NCBI RefSeq assembly: GCF_900411375.1 | Contig: NZ_LS422986.1 | Span: 186,001-250,000, forward strand | Direction of reading: 5' to 3' | Length of the DNA stretch: 64,000 nt | Origin: Lentilactobacillus raoultii | GTDB lineage: Bacteria; Bacillota; Bacilli; Lactobacillales; Lactobacillaceae | Part shown: positions 45,267 through 54,272 of the stretch, piece by piece | Position numbering within the stretch: position 1 is the first letter of the stretch | Layout: the number at the start of each line of letters is the position of its first letter | Made by a program: the position numbers and the translations under genes | Notes under the pieces: model-generated | What the model saw: the letters and a program-made list of their open reading frames with translations, nothing else | What the model was told of the DNA's origin: nothing | Database searches by the model: none

Positions 45267-45515
45267 ATGACGTGTGATCCGAAAATTGCGAACCGTTTGA
45301 AACGAACCGAAGGCCAAATCAGGGGCATTTTAAAAATGATGGATGAAGACAAATCCTGTCAGGAAATTATGCCCCAACTAATGGCAGTTCGATCCAGCGT
45401 TGATAAAGTGATGGGATTGGTAGTTGCTGAGAATTTACGTCGTTGTTTAGATGAAACTGGTAAGCAGACCGATGAAAATGTTGAAGCAGCTTTGAAAATG
45501 ATTACGAAGTTATAA
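45267..45515 (+). CDS. cstR: CsoR-family persulfide-sensing repressor CstR
   Basis: 82 residues of the CsoR/FrmR helical fold (RLKRTEGQIRGILKMMDE). Two cysteines are present, in DKSCQEI (about 31) and ENLRRCL (about 60). The copper-binding His four residues before the second Cys in CsoR is Asn here, as in CstR (ENLIEC in Staphylococcus aureus, from memory). It should form a Cys-Cys link with sulfane sulfur and then leave the ATACC...GGTAT operator. It is the third gene of the operon. Confidence 0.86.
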   Translation: MTCDPKIANRLKRTEGQIRGILKMMDEDKSCQEIMPQLMAVRSSVDKVMGLVVAENLRRCLDETGKQTDENVEAALKMITKL

Positions 45516-45525
45516 CTAAATAAAG

Positions 45526-45594
45526 AAAAATCAGTGACTTGGTAATGTCGCGGTAAAATGACCGTTTCAAAATTGCCAAGCCACTGATTTTTTG
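45526..45594. terminator. Bidirectional terminator
   Basis: AAAAATCAGTGACTTGG pairs with CCAAGCCACTGATTTTT with one mismatch; an inner CGGT/ACCG hairpin sits in the loop. It lies between cstR and the convergent S66 peptidase gene. Confidence 0.85.
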
Positions 45595-45599
45595 TAAAT

Positions 45600-46676
45600 T
45601 TAATCTTTAAACCAAGGGTCAACAGTTTTAACTATCTTTTGGTCAAAATTAATCTGGCAATTGATGCCATAGGGCAAGACAGTTCTTGGATAGCCATGGC
45701 CAAAATTAACATTGAACAGAATTGGTGTATGGAGGTCTTTGGTGACATCGATCAGTGCTTGCTTGTACTCATCATAGTAGCGTTCATTTTGGGGCTTTCC
45801 TACAATGATAGCAGCAACGGCTGAGAGTGTGCCGACGTCTTTTAATTTTAGTAACATTTGACGATAGAGAACCGGATTAGGCTGTTCTTCACTCGTTTCA
45901 ATAAATAAGATTTTTCCATGCCAATCAGCCTTATCTGGAAAAAGATGGTATTTTTCGGCCGTTGGCTTTTCGTCCGCCTGACGATCACCGGCTAAAATGC
46001 TGTAAAGACTGTCAATACAGCCACCAAGCAGTGGACCGGTGACAGTTCCCGAGCCGCGCAAAACTTCATAACCGTGTTTTTCCGGATGAGTGACGCGGGA
46101 TGTTCCCAGAGCAGCTGGCGAAAAATCGGTTCGTTCTTCGTACCAGATCGGGCTGGACTTAATTTCAACGGTCGGCTCGTTTTGAAAATACTGCTGAAAG
46201 TAATGTTTGGTGTATGGCAGCATCTCATGATCTAATTCAGCCAGATCATTGAGGAAATTCGGACCGTAGAAACTGGTCATTCCTAACTGGTAGAACATCA
46301 AATGATTGATGGTCGTATCCGAAAAACCAGTAAATAATTTAGGCGATTGTTTCACGTTTTTGATGAAGGTTGGGTTATCCAACAGATAGGGCAATAGTCG
46401 ATAAGTATCATTGCCACCAATTGCGCAAATGATGCCCTTAATCGACTCGTCAGCGAAAGCTTGTTTAAGATCATCGGCTCGGGCTTCCGGGTGATTCTTC
46501 AAAAAAGCCAATCCCTTTAAAGCGTTTGGCATGATTACTGGATCCAGCCCGAATTCTTTGAGTCGGTTTATTCCCAGCGTCAGTTGATGGTGGGCGACGG
46601 GTTCGCCTAAAATGCCACCGGAAAGGCTCACAACAGCTACTTTATCACCGACATGGAGCATGTGTGGTTTAATCAA
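45600..46676 (-). CDS. S66-family LD-carboxypeptidase / MccF-like protein
   Basis: 358 residues. HVGDKVAVVSLSGGILGEP at the start, ICAIGGNDTYRLLPYLL near 100, FTGFSDTTINHLMFY near 130, FIETSEEQPNP near 260 (Glu of the charge relay) and FGHGYPRTVLPYG near 325 (His). The nucleophile position, Ser in LdcA and MccF (GGxxS), is Thr in GGNDT. TTG 46676 follows AAGGGGG; the open frame extends 68 codons upstream without a site. Role is probably trimming of peptidoglycan tetrapeptides or of peptide antibiotics. Confidence 0.78.
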   Translation of the reverse strand: MIKPHMLHVGDKVAVVSLSGGILGEPVAHHQLTLGINRLKEFGLDPVIMPNALKGLAFLKNHPEARADDLKQAFADESIKGIICAIGGNDTYRLLPYLLDNPTFIKNVKQSPKLFTGFSDTTINHLMFYQLGMTSFYGPNFLNDLAELDHEMLPYTKHYFQQYFQNEPTVEIKSSPIWYEERTDFSPAALGTSRVTHPEKHGYEVLRGSGTVTGPLLGGCIDSLYSILAGDRQADEKPTAEKYHLFPDKADWHGKILFIETSEEQPNPVLYRQMLLKLKDVGTLSAVAAIIVGKPQNERYYDEYKQALIDVTKDLHTPILFNVNFGHGYPRTVLPYGINCQINFDQKIVKTVDPWFKD

Positions 46677-46841
46677 TCTAAAGACCCCCTTAACGAAAAA
46701 GTTACTTTTGATTATAGGCTGACTGAAGGATTTCAACAAGCGATATTGGATAATGAAATGGTCTTTAAAGACGTTCTGAAGTTGAGCATACTTGTTCGTG
46801 TGATAATCTTTAGTTAACAATTGAGTAAGGAGGGGGAGGTA

Positions 46842-47033
46842 TTGAAGTCGAATCAGCAGCGGCCCCATTTTTACCAACAAGGCAACTTTTGGGTTGGAGT
46901 AACCCTTGTCTTATTGAATGGGTTCTTTATTTTTGATAATCATTTTCGGATTGATCTATACTTTTGGGCATATTTGCTTGTGGCAATAGCTGGGGTAGCG
47001 TATATTATCAGTGCGTTTATCGGCCGTCGTTAA
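46842..47033 (+). CDS. Small two-helix membrane protein
   Basis: 63 residues: a polar start (KSNQQRPHFYQQG), helix 1 (FWVGVTLVLLNGFFIF), a short loop, helix 2 (FWAYLLVAIAGVAYIISAFI) and a basic end. TTG 46842 follows a very strong GGAGGGGGAGG. Not recognised. Divergent from the S66 peptidase gene, single unit with a terminator. Confidence 0.65.
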   Translation: MKSNQQRPHFYQQGNFWVGVTLVLLNGFFIFDNHFRIDLYFWAYLLVAIAGVAYIISAFIGRR

Positions 47034-47069
47034 TGACAGATTCTAAGTGAAACATTTGAAAAAACATCC

Positions 47070-47119
47070 AAAATAGGCCTTCGTACAGCTGATGATAACG
47101 GTTTACGAAAGCCTATTTC
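47070..47119. terminator. Bidirectional terminator
   Basis: AAATAGGCCTTCGTA pairs with TACGAAAGCCTATTT with one mismatch. It serves the small membrane protein (plus) and the MFS pseudogene (minus). Confidence 0.83.
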
Positions 47120-47166
47120 TTACTGAATGGGTTGAATTTTATCTAAATTTAATTGGTAATCGAGTT

Positions 47167-48484
47167 TTAATGATTAGGCCCCGGTTCTTGGCTCTCTGCC
47201 CTGTTAATATGGGCTGTCTCAAATTTCGGCTTGGGGTTAACTTTAATGAGAAGGTATCCCAAATAGAAACTAAATCCAGTCAATGCAATCCCCGTAAAAA
47301 TAAAGTTAAGGCTGGTTGGAAATACCTGGAAGAGAACGGAAAAGATGATGGTGCCAACCGGGGTGGATGTCATGACGCCCGCCATAAGGGTTGCTGAAAC
47401 CCGACCAATCAGTGCTGGCGGAACCGTTTCCTGAAGGTAGATACTAATCGGGGTATTTAAGAAGGCTAAAGAAAAACCAATGATAAAGGTCATTAGGCCG
47501 CCAATCAGTCGTAAGGCTAATAGGTTAATGATCATCCCCAAAACAAAGCCGACAGCGATAATCGCACCTGTTAATGTAAAGAAAAAAGTGACTAGAACTC
47601 TGGTTAGTCGCTTGATTTCCGGCATGCCTGTGATGACTAAATTGCCGATTAACATGCCCAAGGCCACCATCGCATTTAAAATCCCCAAAGTTTGATTGCC
47701 CGCGTGTATTTGGTGAATGATCATGAATGGCAAACCAACTTCAATTACAGGAAATAGCAGGTTAATGATGACTGCACCGGTAATCGCATATTTCAAAAAG
47801 GGCTCATTGGCGATATAGTGAAGCCCGGCTTTGAAGACGGTCCATTGTGAGGCCGACTGCTCGGTGGTGGCACGTGTCGATCCATTCTGATAGTGAAAAT
47901 GCATGGTGGCTAAAATAAGTAAAGCACAGCCATTAGCGATCAATTCAAATTGAATAAAGGCATCAAAGCCAATGATTGTATAAAGTGAAGCTGCGACCAC
48001 CGGCGAAAAGATAGTCGCAAATGAGGTGGCTGATTGGGACAGTGAGTTAATTTTTTGGATATGGCTAGTGTTAACCAATTCGTGCACGGAAGCATTATAA
48101 CCACTATTGCTAACGCTGACCGTGGCTGACCGTGGCATAATTAATCAGTAGAAAAATGATCGTTGGGATAATTTTGCCCACTCCGTGAAATAGGTTGATG
48201 GTAAGGGCATAAATCACTAAAGCAGTCAGTCGAATTCCGAGATTGACCAGTAGCAAGGGTTTATGTCGGTGTGAGTCAATCAAATTACCAATTGGGATCA
48301 AGCCGGCCAAGTTAACAACTGGCATAATAATCATCGAGAGCCCAAAACTAAGCGACAGGCCGGTTGCATTCAGTAACATTAATCCTAAAGCGAACGAAAA
48401 CATGTCGCCAGAAAACGAACTAATTAAGCTACTGCTAAAATCTTTGACAATTTGAACGTTTGAGTCATGACCTGTAATTTCCAC
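47167..48484 (-). pseudogene. MFS exporter disrupted by a 10-bp tandem duplication
   Basis: Two overlapping minus-strand frames (48484 to 48110, and 48138 to 47167) together code one MFS protein of about 435 residues. The break lies where GCTGACCGTG occurs twice in tandem (48115-48124 and 48125-48134). Removing one copy restores the frame as INYATVSVSNSGYNASVHELVN-type sequence, matching the intact relative at 59896-61218 (TAYTAAVHELVN). The first part holds helices 1-4, the rest helices 5-12. The relation to macrolide-type MFS exporters is by general likeness. GTG 48484 follows AAGGTGG. The gene is probably non-functional unless the duplication is lost. Confidence 0.85.
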
Positions 48485-48719
48485 GAATTCCGCCACCTTA
48501 AAATGAACTTTTTTCTAATAAAGTATTAATGTGAATAATCTTATAATAGTGCATCATTGTTAAGAAAAACAAGTCGATTCAAAAATTTTTTAAATGATTT
48601 GGTGAACTGAATAAGGGTCCTGATCAACTGGCTTATTTGATTCATAGCGGTATAATGAGTTGAAAATGATAAATTTTATCATAAGTTAAAAACTCAAAAT
48701 GAAAGAGATGGCAGTTGGG

Positions 48720-49412
48720 ATGGAAAAGCTAGGCATTTTAGGTGGCATGGGACCGGAATCAACCCTTGAATATTACAAAAAGATTGTGTACCAATACGAA
48801 AAGCGAATGGGAAGACAGGTTTTCCCAAATCTCAATATCGAAAGCATTGATATTTTTGCCATGTTGGCGCTTTGCCAGCAAAAACGGTATGAAGAATTGA
48901 CAAAAATGTTAGTTGGCGGGATCGATAAGCTGGCTCAGGCTGGTGCAACGGTGGGATTAATGGCTGCTAATACACCCCACATCGTTTTTGATCAGGTCCA
49001 GAAACAAAGTCCGATTCCGTTAATCAGTATTTTGACCGCCACATTATCCCAGATTAAGCAGCATCACCAGACAACCGTCGGCTTGTTGGGAACGGATTTT
49101 ACGATGAAACAGGGATTCTTTGAAAAGCCATTTTTGGAAAATCAGATCAAAGTTGTTTTGCCAACGGACCAGGACATTCCTAAGGTTAACCACTTTATTG
49201 TTAATGAATTGGAACAGGGAATTATTAAAGAATCCACGAAGCAATACCTAAAAAAGGTGGTCGGAAATATGATTGCGACCAGCCGGATTGAAGGACTTAT
49301 TTTGGGATGCACTGAAATTCCATTGATTTTGTCCCAAGCAGATTTTAAAATTACCGTTTATGACACAACTCAAATTCACGTGAATCGAGCGGTAGATTAT
49401 TTGATGAAGTAA
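48720..49412 (+). CDS. Aspartate/glutamate racemase-family protein lacking the first catalytic cysteine
   Basis: 230 residues. KLGILGGMGPESTLEYYKK is typical of the family. The N-terminal catalytic Cys (usually in CNTAH) is Ala here: LMAANTPHIVF near residue 80. The second Cys is present in LILGCTEIPLI near 190. With one of two acid-base residues missing, true racemase activity is doubtful; it may act as a one-direction enzyme or on another substrate. ATG 48720 is chosen over 48699 because only the former has any site (AAAGAGATGG, weak). Single gene. Confidence 0.75.
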   Translation: MEKLGILGGMGPESTLEYYKKIVYQYEKRMGRQVFPNLNIESIDIFAMLALCQQKRYEELTKMLVGGIDKLAQAGATVGLMAANTPHIVFDQVQKQSPIPLISILTATLSQIKQHHQTTVGLLGTDFTMKQGFFEKPFLENQIKVVLPTDQDIPKVNHFIVNELEQGIIKESTKQYLKKVVGNMIATSRIEGLILGCTEIPLILSQADFKITVYDTTQIHVNRAVDYLMK

Positions 49413-49451
49413 TTGGTTGAGTAGTTTTTCAATTTGAGTTCATTTATAACA

Positions 49452-49488
49452 AAAAGATTCGTGGGAGTTTTCTCCGCGCGAATCTTTT
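49452..49488. terminator. Bidirectional terminator
   Basis: AAAAGATTCGTGGGAG pairs with CTCCGCGCGAATCTTTT around TTTT, with two mismatches near the middle. It lies between the racemase-like gene and the convergent permease gene. Confidence 0.82.
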
Positions 49489-49493
49489 AAAAA

Positions 49494-50836
49494 CTATTCT
49501 GCAGGGCTAAATTCACGATTAACCAGCACGACGTTTAACGAACCAACAGCCGCGATGAAAATGAGCATCAGGCCAAATAGCCATGTTGGCCAAGCAATTA
49601 CTGAATTCCACGAAATTTCCATTGGGTCATGTGTGTTAATACCGATCTGATTAATGGTTAAATAAAGTGGTAAGTTGCCGATTACCGCACAGATAAGAAA
49701 GGTGATGGCGTAAATAAACGCCTCAGTGATGCGTTCGGCGATTGCATTTGCAGATGTGAATCCCAAAATGAGTAGTTGTTTTAGACTGATTTTTTGTTGC
49801 CTGCTAAGGTGACTAAGCTGACCAGTGAGTTGGCTGCAGCAGCTTGGTTACCACCGCCGTTAGTAATATTTGAAGTCACGCCATTAACACCAGTTAGTAA
49901 GAATGATCCACCAAACAGTGGCACGATCAAGGACGATAAATAGTTTTTGTCGAAAAGTGTATGCCAGAAAGCGGTATTTGTGGTGGCTGATTTCTTTCTT
50001 GGTAGGAGGTGTGTCCATAATTTAATTAACCACGATAACAGAATTGGCGACAGCAGTGAAAATAGCATAATTGAGAAGAGCATGATCAACATTAAATTTG
50101 GAATATAGGTTTTGGCTGCTTCATGAGGACTGCCATTAATCAGATAATGACGTGCCTGAGGAGTTAAAATGATTGAATCACCGTAACAAAATAGCAAGCC
50201 CATCGCACTAATAACCGTCAACGAGATCCGGCCTATTTTTTGGAATTTAGAATGGTGTTTTTTGAAATTTAAATCGTTGCTTTGTGAGTTGATAAATAGT
50301 TTATGCGAGTGAAAATAACCAGCTAATCCAGAAGTAAGGCTAATAAAGGAAATCGTCCAGAAGCAAGCTGGAATTGAAAAGTCAAAAGGAAGTTTCGGCA
50401 TGTTAGCAGTTTGGCTTGCTCCTAATAGGGAAGATAGCCAGCCACTCAATGCAACTGTGAACGGGACAGCAATTACAAAACCAATAAAAGCTGCTATCGC
50501 GCCAATAATCAATAGTTGACCGCCAATTAACAAGGATAGTTGATTCGGATTAGCTCCTAAGATTGTCCAAAGTGTATAGTCTTTGCGCATACTGTTGATC
50601 ACTAACTTAATGACACCACTGGAAACTATAAATAAAGTAATAATGCCAAAGATCATGGGATAATAGAATAGCGCACTAAGATTGGCAGCTGATTGTAAAT
50701 GTGCATAATGATCGTCAATTGTAAAGATACCGTTTAAACAAACACCCGTTAGAAACCCCGTTACGATAAATAAAAGCAAGGATGCAGCCCAAACTTTTTG
50801 AGAGTATTTGAATTGTAGCCAAATCATTCGTAACAT
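49494..50836 (-). pseudogene. FtsX-type ABC permease, frameshifted at an A homopolymer
   Basis: The frame from ATG 50836 runs 351 residues and stops at 49781, after LVTLAGNKKSV. The frame from there to 49494 reads on as ISLKQLLILGFTSANAIAERI and two more helices, a good permease end. One extra A in the A6 run (T run 49790-49795 on the plus strand) would join them into about 445 residues. The protein has an N-terminal helix, a FtsX-like block of three helices (residues 60-135), more helices after 190 and the final pair in the shifted part. It pairs with the ATPase gene 6 bases upstream. Homopolymer indels are common sequencing errors but also occur as slippage in vivo. Confidence 0.82.
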
Positions 50837-50842
50837 AATTAC

Positions 50843-51574
50843 TCAGCTCCCTTCCTCGTTGAGCGCTTGGAAAAGAGCGTCTGCGGTTGGTTTCTCAATA
50901 ACTTTTTCCAAACGACCATCACGCAAAGTAATAGCTTTATCAGTCGCTGACGCCATTTCGATATCGTGAGTTACCATTACGACACACACGCCTTGATCCG
51001 TTAGCTTACGGAGTAGGTTAAAAATAATTTTTCGAGAGACAGTATCTAAAGCACCGGTTGGCTCATCAGCGAAAATGACCTTACTATTAGCCACCAGCAC
51101 TCGGGCAATCGCAATTTTTTGTTGCTCGCCACCGGATAGGTCCGATACAAAATTATTCGGATTGGCTTCAAAGTTAAGTTCTTTGAGTAACTTGTAAATT
51201 TTGGATTTGTTAACCTTCCGATGTGATAAACGCAGTGGCAATACAATATTATCAAAAGCGGGTAGTGCCGGTACCAAATTATAAGATTGAAAGATAAACC
51301 CAATTTGTGTTCGCCGAAAAATTGCAGCTTTAGCCGGTTTTAGTTGATAAGGATCGATATTCAAAATGTTTACCTGACCGCTTGTTGGTTTAGACAGCCC
51401 AGACATTGCATTGAGTAAGGTTGATTTTCCAGATCCTGATGGGCCAATGATACTAAGAAATTCACCGGCATTGGCGGTTAAGGAAATGCCATGAAGAATT
51501 TCCAAGGTTTGTTTATTGCCGTCAATTGAGACGCTCTTCGTGACGTTCTGGACGTTAATCACTTGTTTTGCCAT
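50843..51574 (-). CDS. ABC transporter ATP-binding protein (MacB/LolD type)
   Basis: 243 residues. Walker A GPSGSGKST, Q-loop FIFQSYNLVPAL, signature LSGGEQQKIA, Walker B VIFADEPTGALD, and switch His in MVTHDIEMA. The FQSYNL and DEPTGALD forms are typical of ATPases that pair with FtsX-type permeases in peptide-antibiotic resistance or lipoprotein release. ATG 51574 follows GAGGTGA. A possible promoter (TTGTAA, 16, TATGAT) lies in the 128-base gap upstream. It forms a pair with the frameshifted permease. Confidence 0.87.
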   Translation of the reverse strand: MAKQVINVQNVTKSVSIDGNKQTLEILHGISLTANAGEFLSIIGPSGSGKSTLLNAMSGLSKPTSGQVNILNIDPYQLKPAKAAIFRRTQIGFIFQSYNLVPALPAFDNIVLPLRLSHRKVNKSKIYKLLKELNFEANPNNFVSDLSGGEQQKIAIARVLVANSKVIFADEPTGALDTVSRKIIFNLLRKLTDQGVCVVMVTHDIEMASATDKAITLRDGRLEKVIEKPTADALFQALNEEGS

Positions 51575-51711
51575 GTTGATCACCTCGATAAAAGGAAAAG
51601 CAACAACTATTTTATGTCATCATACACCTTAAGATAACGATTACAATTATTTAGCCGTTTTTTGTCATTAATAATTCCTTAGCTTCATAATTCAATCAAT
51701 TAGTGAATAAT

Positions 51712-52491
51712 TTATACATTCCGTTTTCGGAAGAACAACAATCCAATACATAGAAATAGTGCCGTGTACATTAAGCTACCAATTAAAAGTTGGTTATCCG
51801 ACAATTGGGTTAAAGATTTGCGGGTAGGGTCTGTAACTTGGTTAGCATAGTTAAGAAAGTTAAAGGGATTCCACCTGAACCAGTGAAACTTAGCAATTAC
51901 TTTAAACATTAAAACGCCAATCGCATTCAGGGCAAAAAAGCCGACAATTCCTGACGTAACAGCTACAGTGGACGTTTTAAAGAGCGATGCACACAAGAAA
52001 ACGATACTCAATACTAACCATAAGGTAATGAAGCTGCTCTCCATTTGCGATAACCACTGTTGCAAAAATGTCATATGATTTGAGTAAATGTCTTTATCGT
52101 TTAGAGAGAATTTATTATTTAGGAAAATAACTTTTCCAATGAGAGCAACGGTGCCAGTCATAACATATAGGTACAACGAATAAATCAGCATGACTAGCCA
52201 TTTGCTAATCAGAATAGTGCTGCGTGAATATTGTTGGTAGACGAGTTCTTTAATGGTTCCGTATTGAAATTCCATAGAAATTGATGCTGCACAGGCCGCA
52301 ATCAAAACAAAAACGATCATTGTAGTAGCACCAAAGCTGGAGGTGAAAAACATTTTTGCAGGGATTACCTTTGGGTATACGCTACCAAGAAAGGCCTGAC
52401 CTAAAATTATTGCCATTATTACAATTGTGACCCAGTAGGTGCTCTTTTTCTTAAGCAATTTAAACGTTTCCTGCCATAATAGTGTTTTCAT
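51712..52491 (-). CDS. ABC-2 type permease
   Basis: 259 residues with six hydrophobic segments in the ABC-2 arrangement: helix 1 (YWVTIVIMAIILGQAFLG) after a basic start, ISMEFQYGTIKELVYQQYSR coupling segment near 75, and a C-terminal helix before FRKRNV. It resembles permeases of the BcrB / lantibiotic immunity type. It overlaps its ATPase gene by 4 bases. Confidence 0.8.
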   Translation of the reverse strand: MKTLLWQETFKLLKKKSTYWVTIVIMAIILGQAFLGSVYPKVIPAKMFFTSSFGATTMIVFVLIAACAASISMEFQYGTIKELVYQQYSRSTILISKWLVMLIYSLYLYVMTGTVALIGKVIFLNNKFSLNDKDIYSNHMTFLQQWLSQMESSFITLWLVLSIVFLCASLFKTSTVAVTSGIVGFFALNAIGVLMFKVIAKFHWFRWNPFNFLNYANQVTDPTRKSLTQLSDNQLLIGSLMYTALFLCIGLLFFRKRNV

Positions 52492-53405
52492 TTTGCAGCC
52501 TCCGTTAAAACCTGATCCTGATGTAACAACTTCAAAACTGAATCTTCCAATCCACCATCCTGATGTTGGATGTCCAAGACCGTGATGTGATGCTTAGTTA
52601 GTTCTTTGAGAATTGGTTCCAGATTAAACTTAGGTGGAATTTGCAACTTCAAGTGAGGATCGTTGAGGACCTGATAGCCGGCTGCCTTTAAAACTTGCCG
52701 GGCCAACTCATCCTGGTCAGTCGACAGTATTAAGTAATGCACGCTGGCCGCTAATAGATCCTTCATAGTCGTTTCCTGAATCAACTGACCATGGTCGAGA
52801 ATCAACAGCTCGTCGGCAATCTTTTGTAATTCACTTAAAATGTGGCTGGAGATGAGGAAAGTGGTCCCCGTTTGGCTCTTTGATTTAATTAATAATCGAA
52901 GTTCTTTATTAGCTTGAGGATCCAAGCCGTTCATCGGTTCATCGAGAATTACCAACTTCGGATTGTTCAGTATTGCCATGGCGATGCCCAATTTTTGTTT
53001 CATCCCCAACGAATATTTCTTAGCTGGTCGATCAATATAATGGGTTAAATGCAAGTCGTTAATCACAGATTGAATCCGCTGCGATTGATTAGGTCCTTTT
53101 GCGAACAATTTTAAATGGTCCCGACCACTCATAAAGGGATAAATGCTGGGGTATTCAATGAGTGCCCCAACTTCTTTTAAAATCTCGTGATGATCAAATG
53201 AACTGGGGTGACCGTCGATTGTGATTTTGCCCTGTGCGGAGATTAATCCCAAAATGGCCTTCATCAAGGTGGTCTTTCCGGCACCGTTAGCGCCTACTAG
53301 GCCAATTACGTGGCCGGTTTGACCAGTAAATGAAATGTCGTGCAGGACCTGTTTTGACTCAAAAGATTTATTCAAATGTTGAATTTGCATAATGGTATTA
53401 GTCAA
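52488..53405 (-). CDS. ABC transporter ATP-binding protein (BcrA type)
   Basis: 305 residues. Walker A GANGAGKTT, Q-loop segment ALIEYPSIYPFMSGRDHL (typical of bacitracin and lantibiotic-type ATPases), signature YSLGMKQKLGIA, Walker B LVILDEPMNGLDP and switch His in ISSHILSEL. The C-terminal 80 residues form an extra domain. TTG 53405 follows GGAGG by 9 bases. It lies just after the frameshifted lipoprotein gene, which is probably co-transcribed. Confidence 0.87.
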   Translation of the reverse strand: MTNTIMQIQHLNKSFESKQVLHDISFTGQTGHVIGLVGANGAGKTTLMKAILGLISAQGKITIDGHPSSFDHHEILKEVGALIEYPSIYPFMSGRDHLKLFAKGPNQSQRIQSVINDLHLTHYIDRPAKKYSLGMKQKLGIAMAILNNPKLVILDEPMNGLDPQANKELRLLIKSKSQTGTTFLISSHILSELQKIADELLILDHGQLIQETTMKDLLAASVHYLILSTDQDELARQVLKAAGYQVLNDPHLKLQIPPKFNLEPILKELTKHHITVLDIQHQDGGLEDSVLKLLHQDQVLTEAAK

Positions 53406-53424
53406 TGAAAAGACCTCCAAATTT

Positions 53425-54074
53425 TTAATTGCGCTTCTGGTTGCCTTCAAAATGATCGGGGTGATTGAAGTGGTTAAATTCCTGATTGGATAATTGCCAG
53501 ACAACTGCGCCAATGATTGTCCATTTGTATTTCAAACTATCATCCCGATTTGTTAATACGTTGACAGTTACTTCGGCATCGGTTGGGCTCCTAACGTTTT
53601 CACCGGATGTGTTAATTTATGATAACTGGTTGGTGACAGTTTATAATGCACAGCGTGAATGATAGGTAAGTGAGTGACCTGTGCCTGCTTGGCATCCGAG
53701 TACACGGTTAAGTGAATGGCAACTTTTGGCTTGGCTTGGTAAAAGGTGTAATAATAGCTGGGATGTTTGTCACTGAGGTAATGAGTGCCAAGGCCGACCT
53801 GATCATCTTCAGCAGCGTCGCCAACGATATCGGAAACGTAAATAACATCGCGTCGATTAGTGATTTGGTCAACTTGATGCCCATTGGCGGTGGTAACTTT
53901 TACCCAATCTGTTTTTCTAAAGGGCGATGGTTGCTGATGATCGGCTTTGGCTGACAAATTCTTTAAATCCTTGGCCTGACTGCCAGTACATCCTGATAAA
54001 AGTGGCATGACCATGACGACAGTTAATAAAATAGCCAAAACAAGTGATTGATTAAAATGGGTTGCTTTTTTCAT
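53425..54074 (-). pseudogene. Lipoprotein of unknown function, frameshifted
   Basis: From ATG 54074 (site AGGAGG) a signal peptide ends in the lipobox LLSGC. The first frame stops at 53568 after about 168 residues (TLGAQPMPK). Another frame continues from the same place with no stop for 50 codons (DAEVTVNVLTNRDD, then LKYKWTIIGAVVWQLSNQEF) and ends at 53425, just before the site of the ATPase gene. One missing base between about 53576 and 53586 explains this. The joined protein would be about 215 residues. The domain is not recognised. First gene of a lipoprotein-ATPase-permease operon with a 24-bp palindrome in the promoter region. Confidence 0.68.
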
Positions 54075-54106
54075 GTCCAAATAGCCTCCTTTCAGGTGTT
54101 TATACT

Positions 54107-54130
54107 ACTGTACTATTCAACTAATACAGT
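54107..54130. promoter_or_regulatory. 24-bp palindromic operator before the lipoprotein-ABC operon
   Basis: ACTGTA (54107-54112) and TACAGT (54125-54130) form an inverted repeat, 33 bases before the lipoprotein start. TATAAA next to it (minus strand) can act as a -10 box, so binding would block transcription. The total length equals that of the YtrA-type site at 39230-39253, and 16 of 24 positions agree in the best orientation. Confidence 0.6.
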
Positions 54131-54272
54131 ACGACAAAACGAATCGTAATGCAAGGATAACTATTTAATTTTTTCGTTTAGACCAAGTCAAAATGGAAAT
54201 TCCGATGAAGCTGGCTATGGACAAATTCAAATTGGACGACGATAATAGGAAGAAATGCTTTGAGGTGATCGA

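Noticed and set aside
49494-54074. A bacteriocin gene cluster around the two ABC transporters
   Set aside because: No precursor peptide with a double-glycine leader, no modification enzyme and no peptidase-containing ABC transporter were found.
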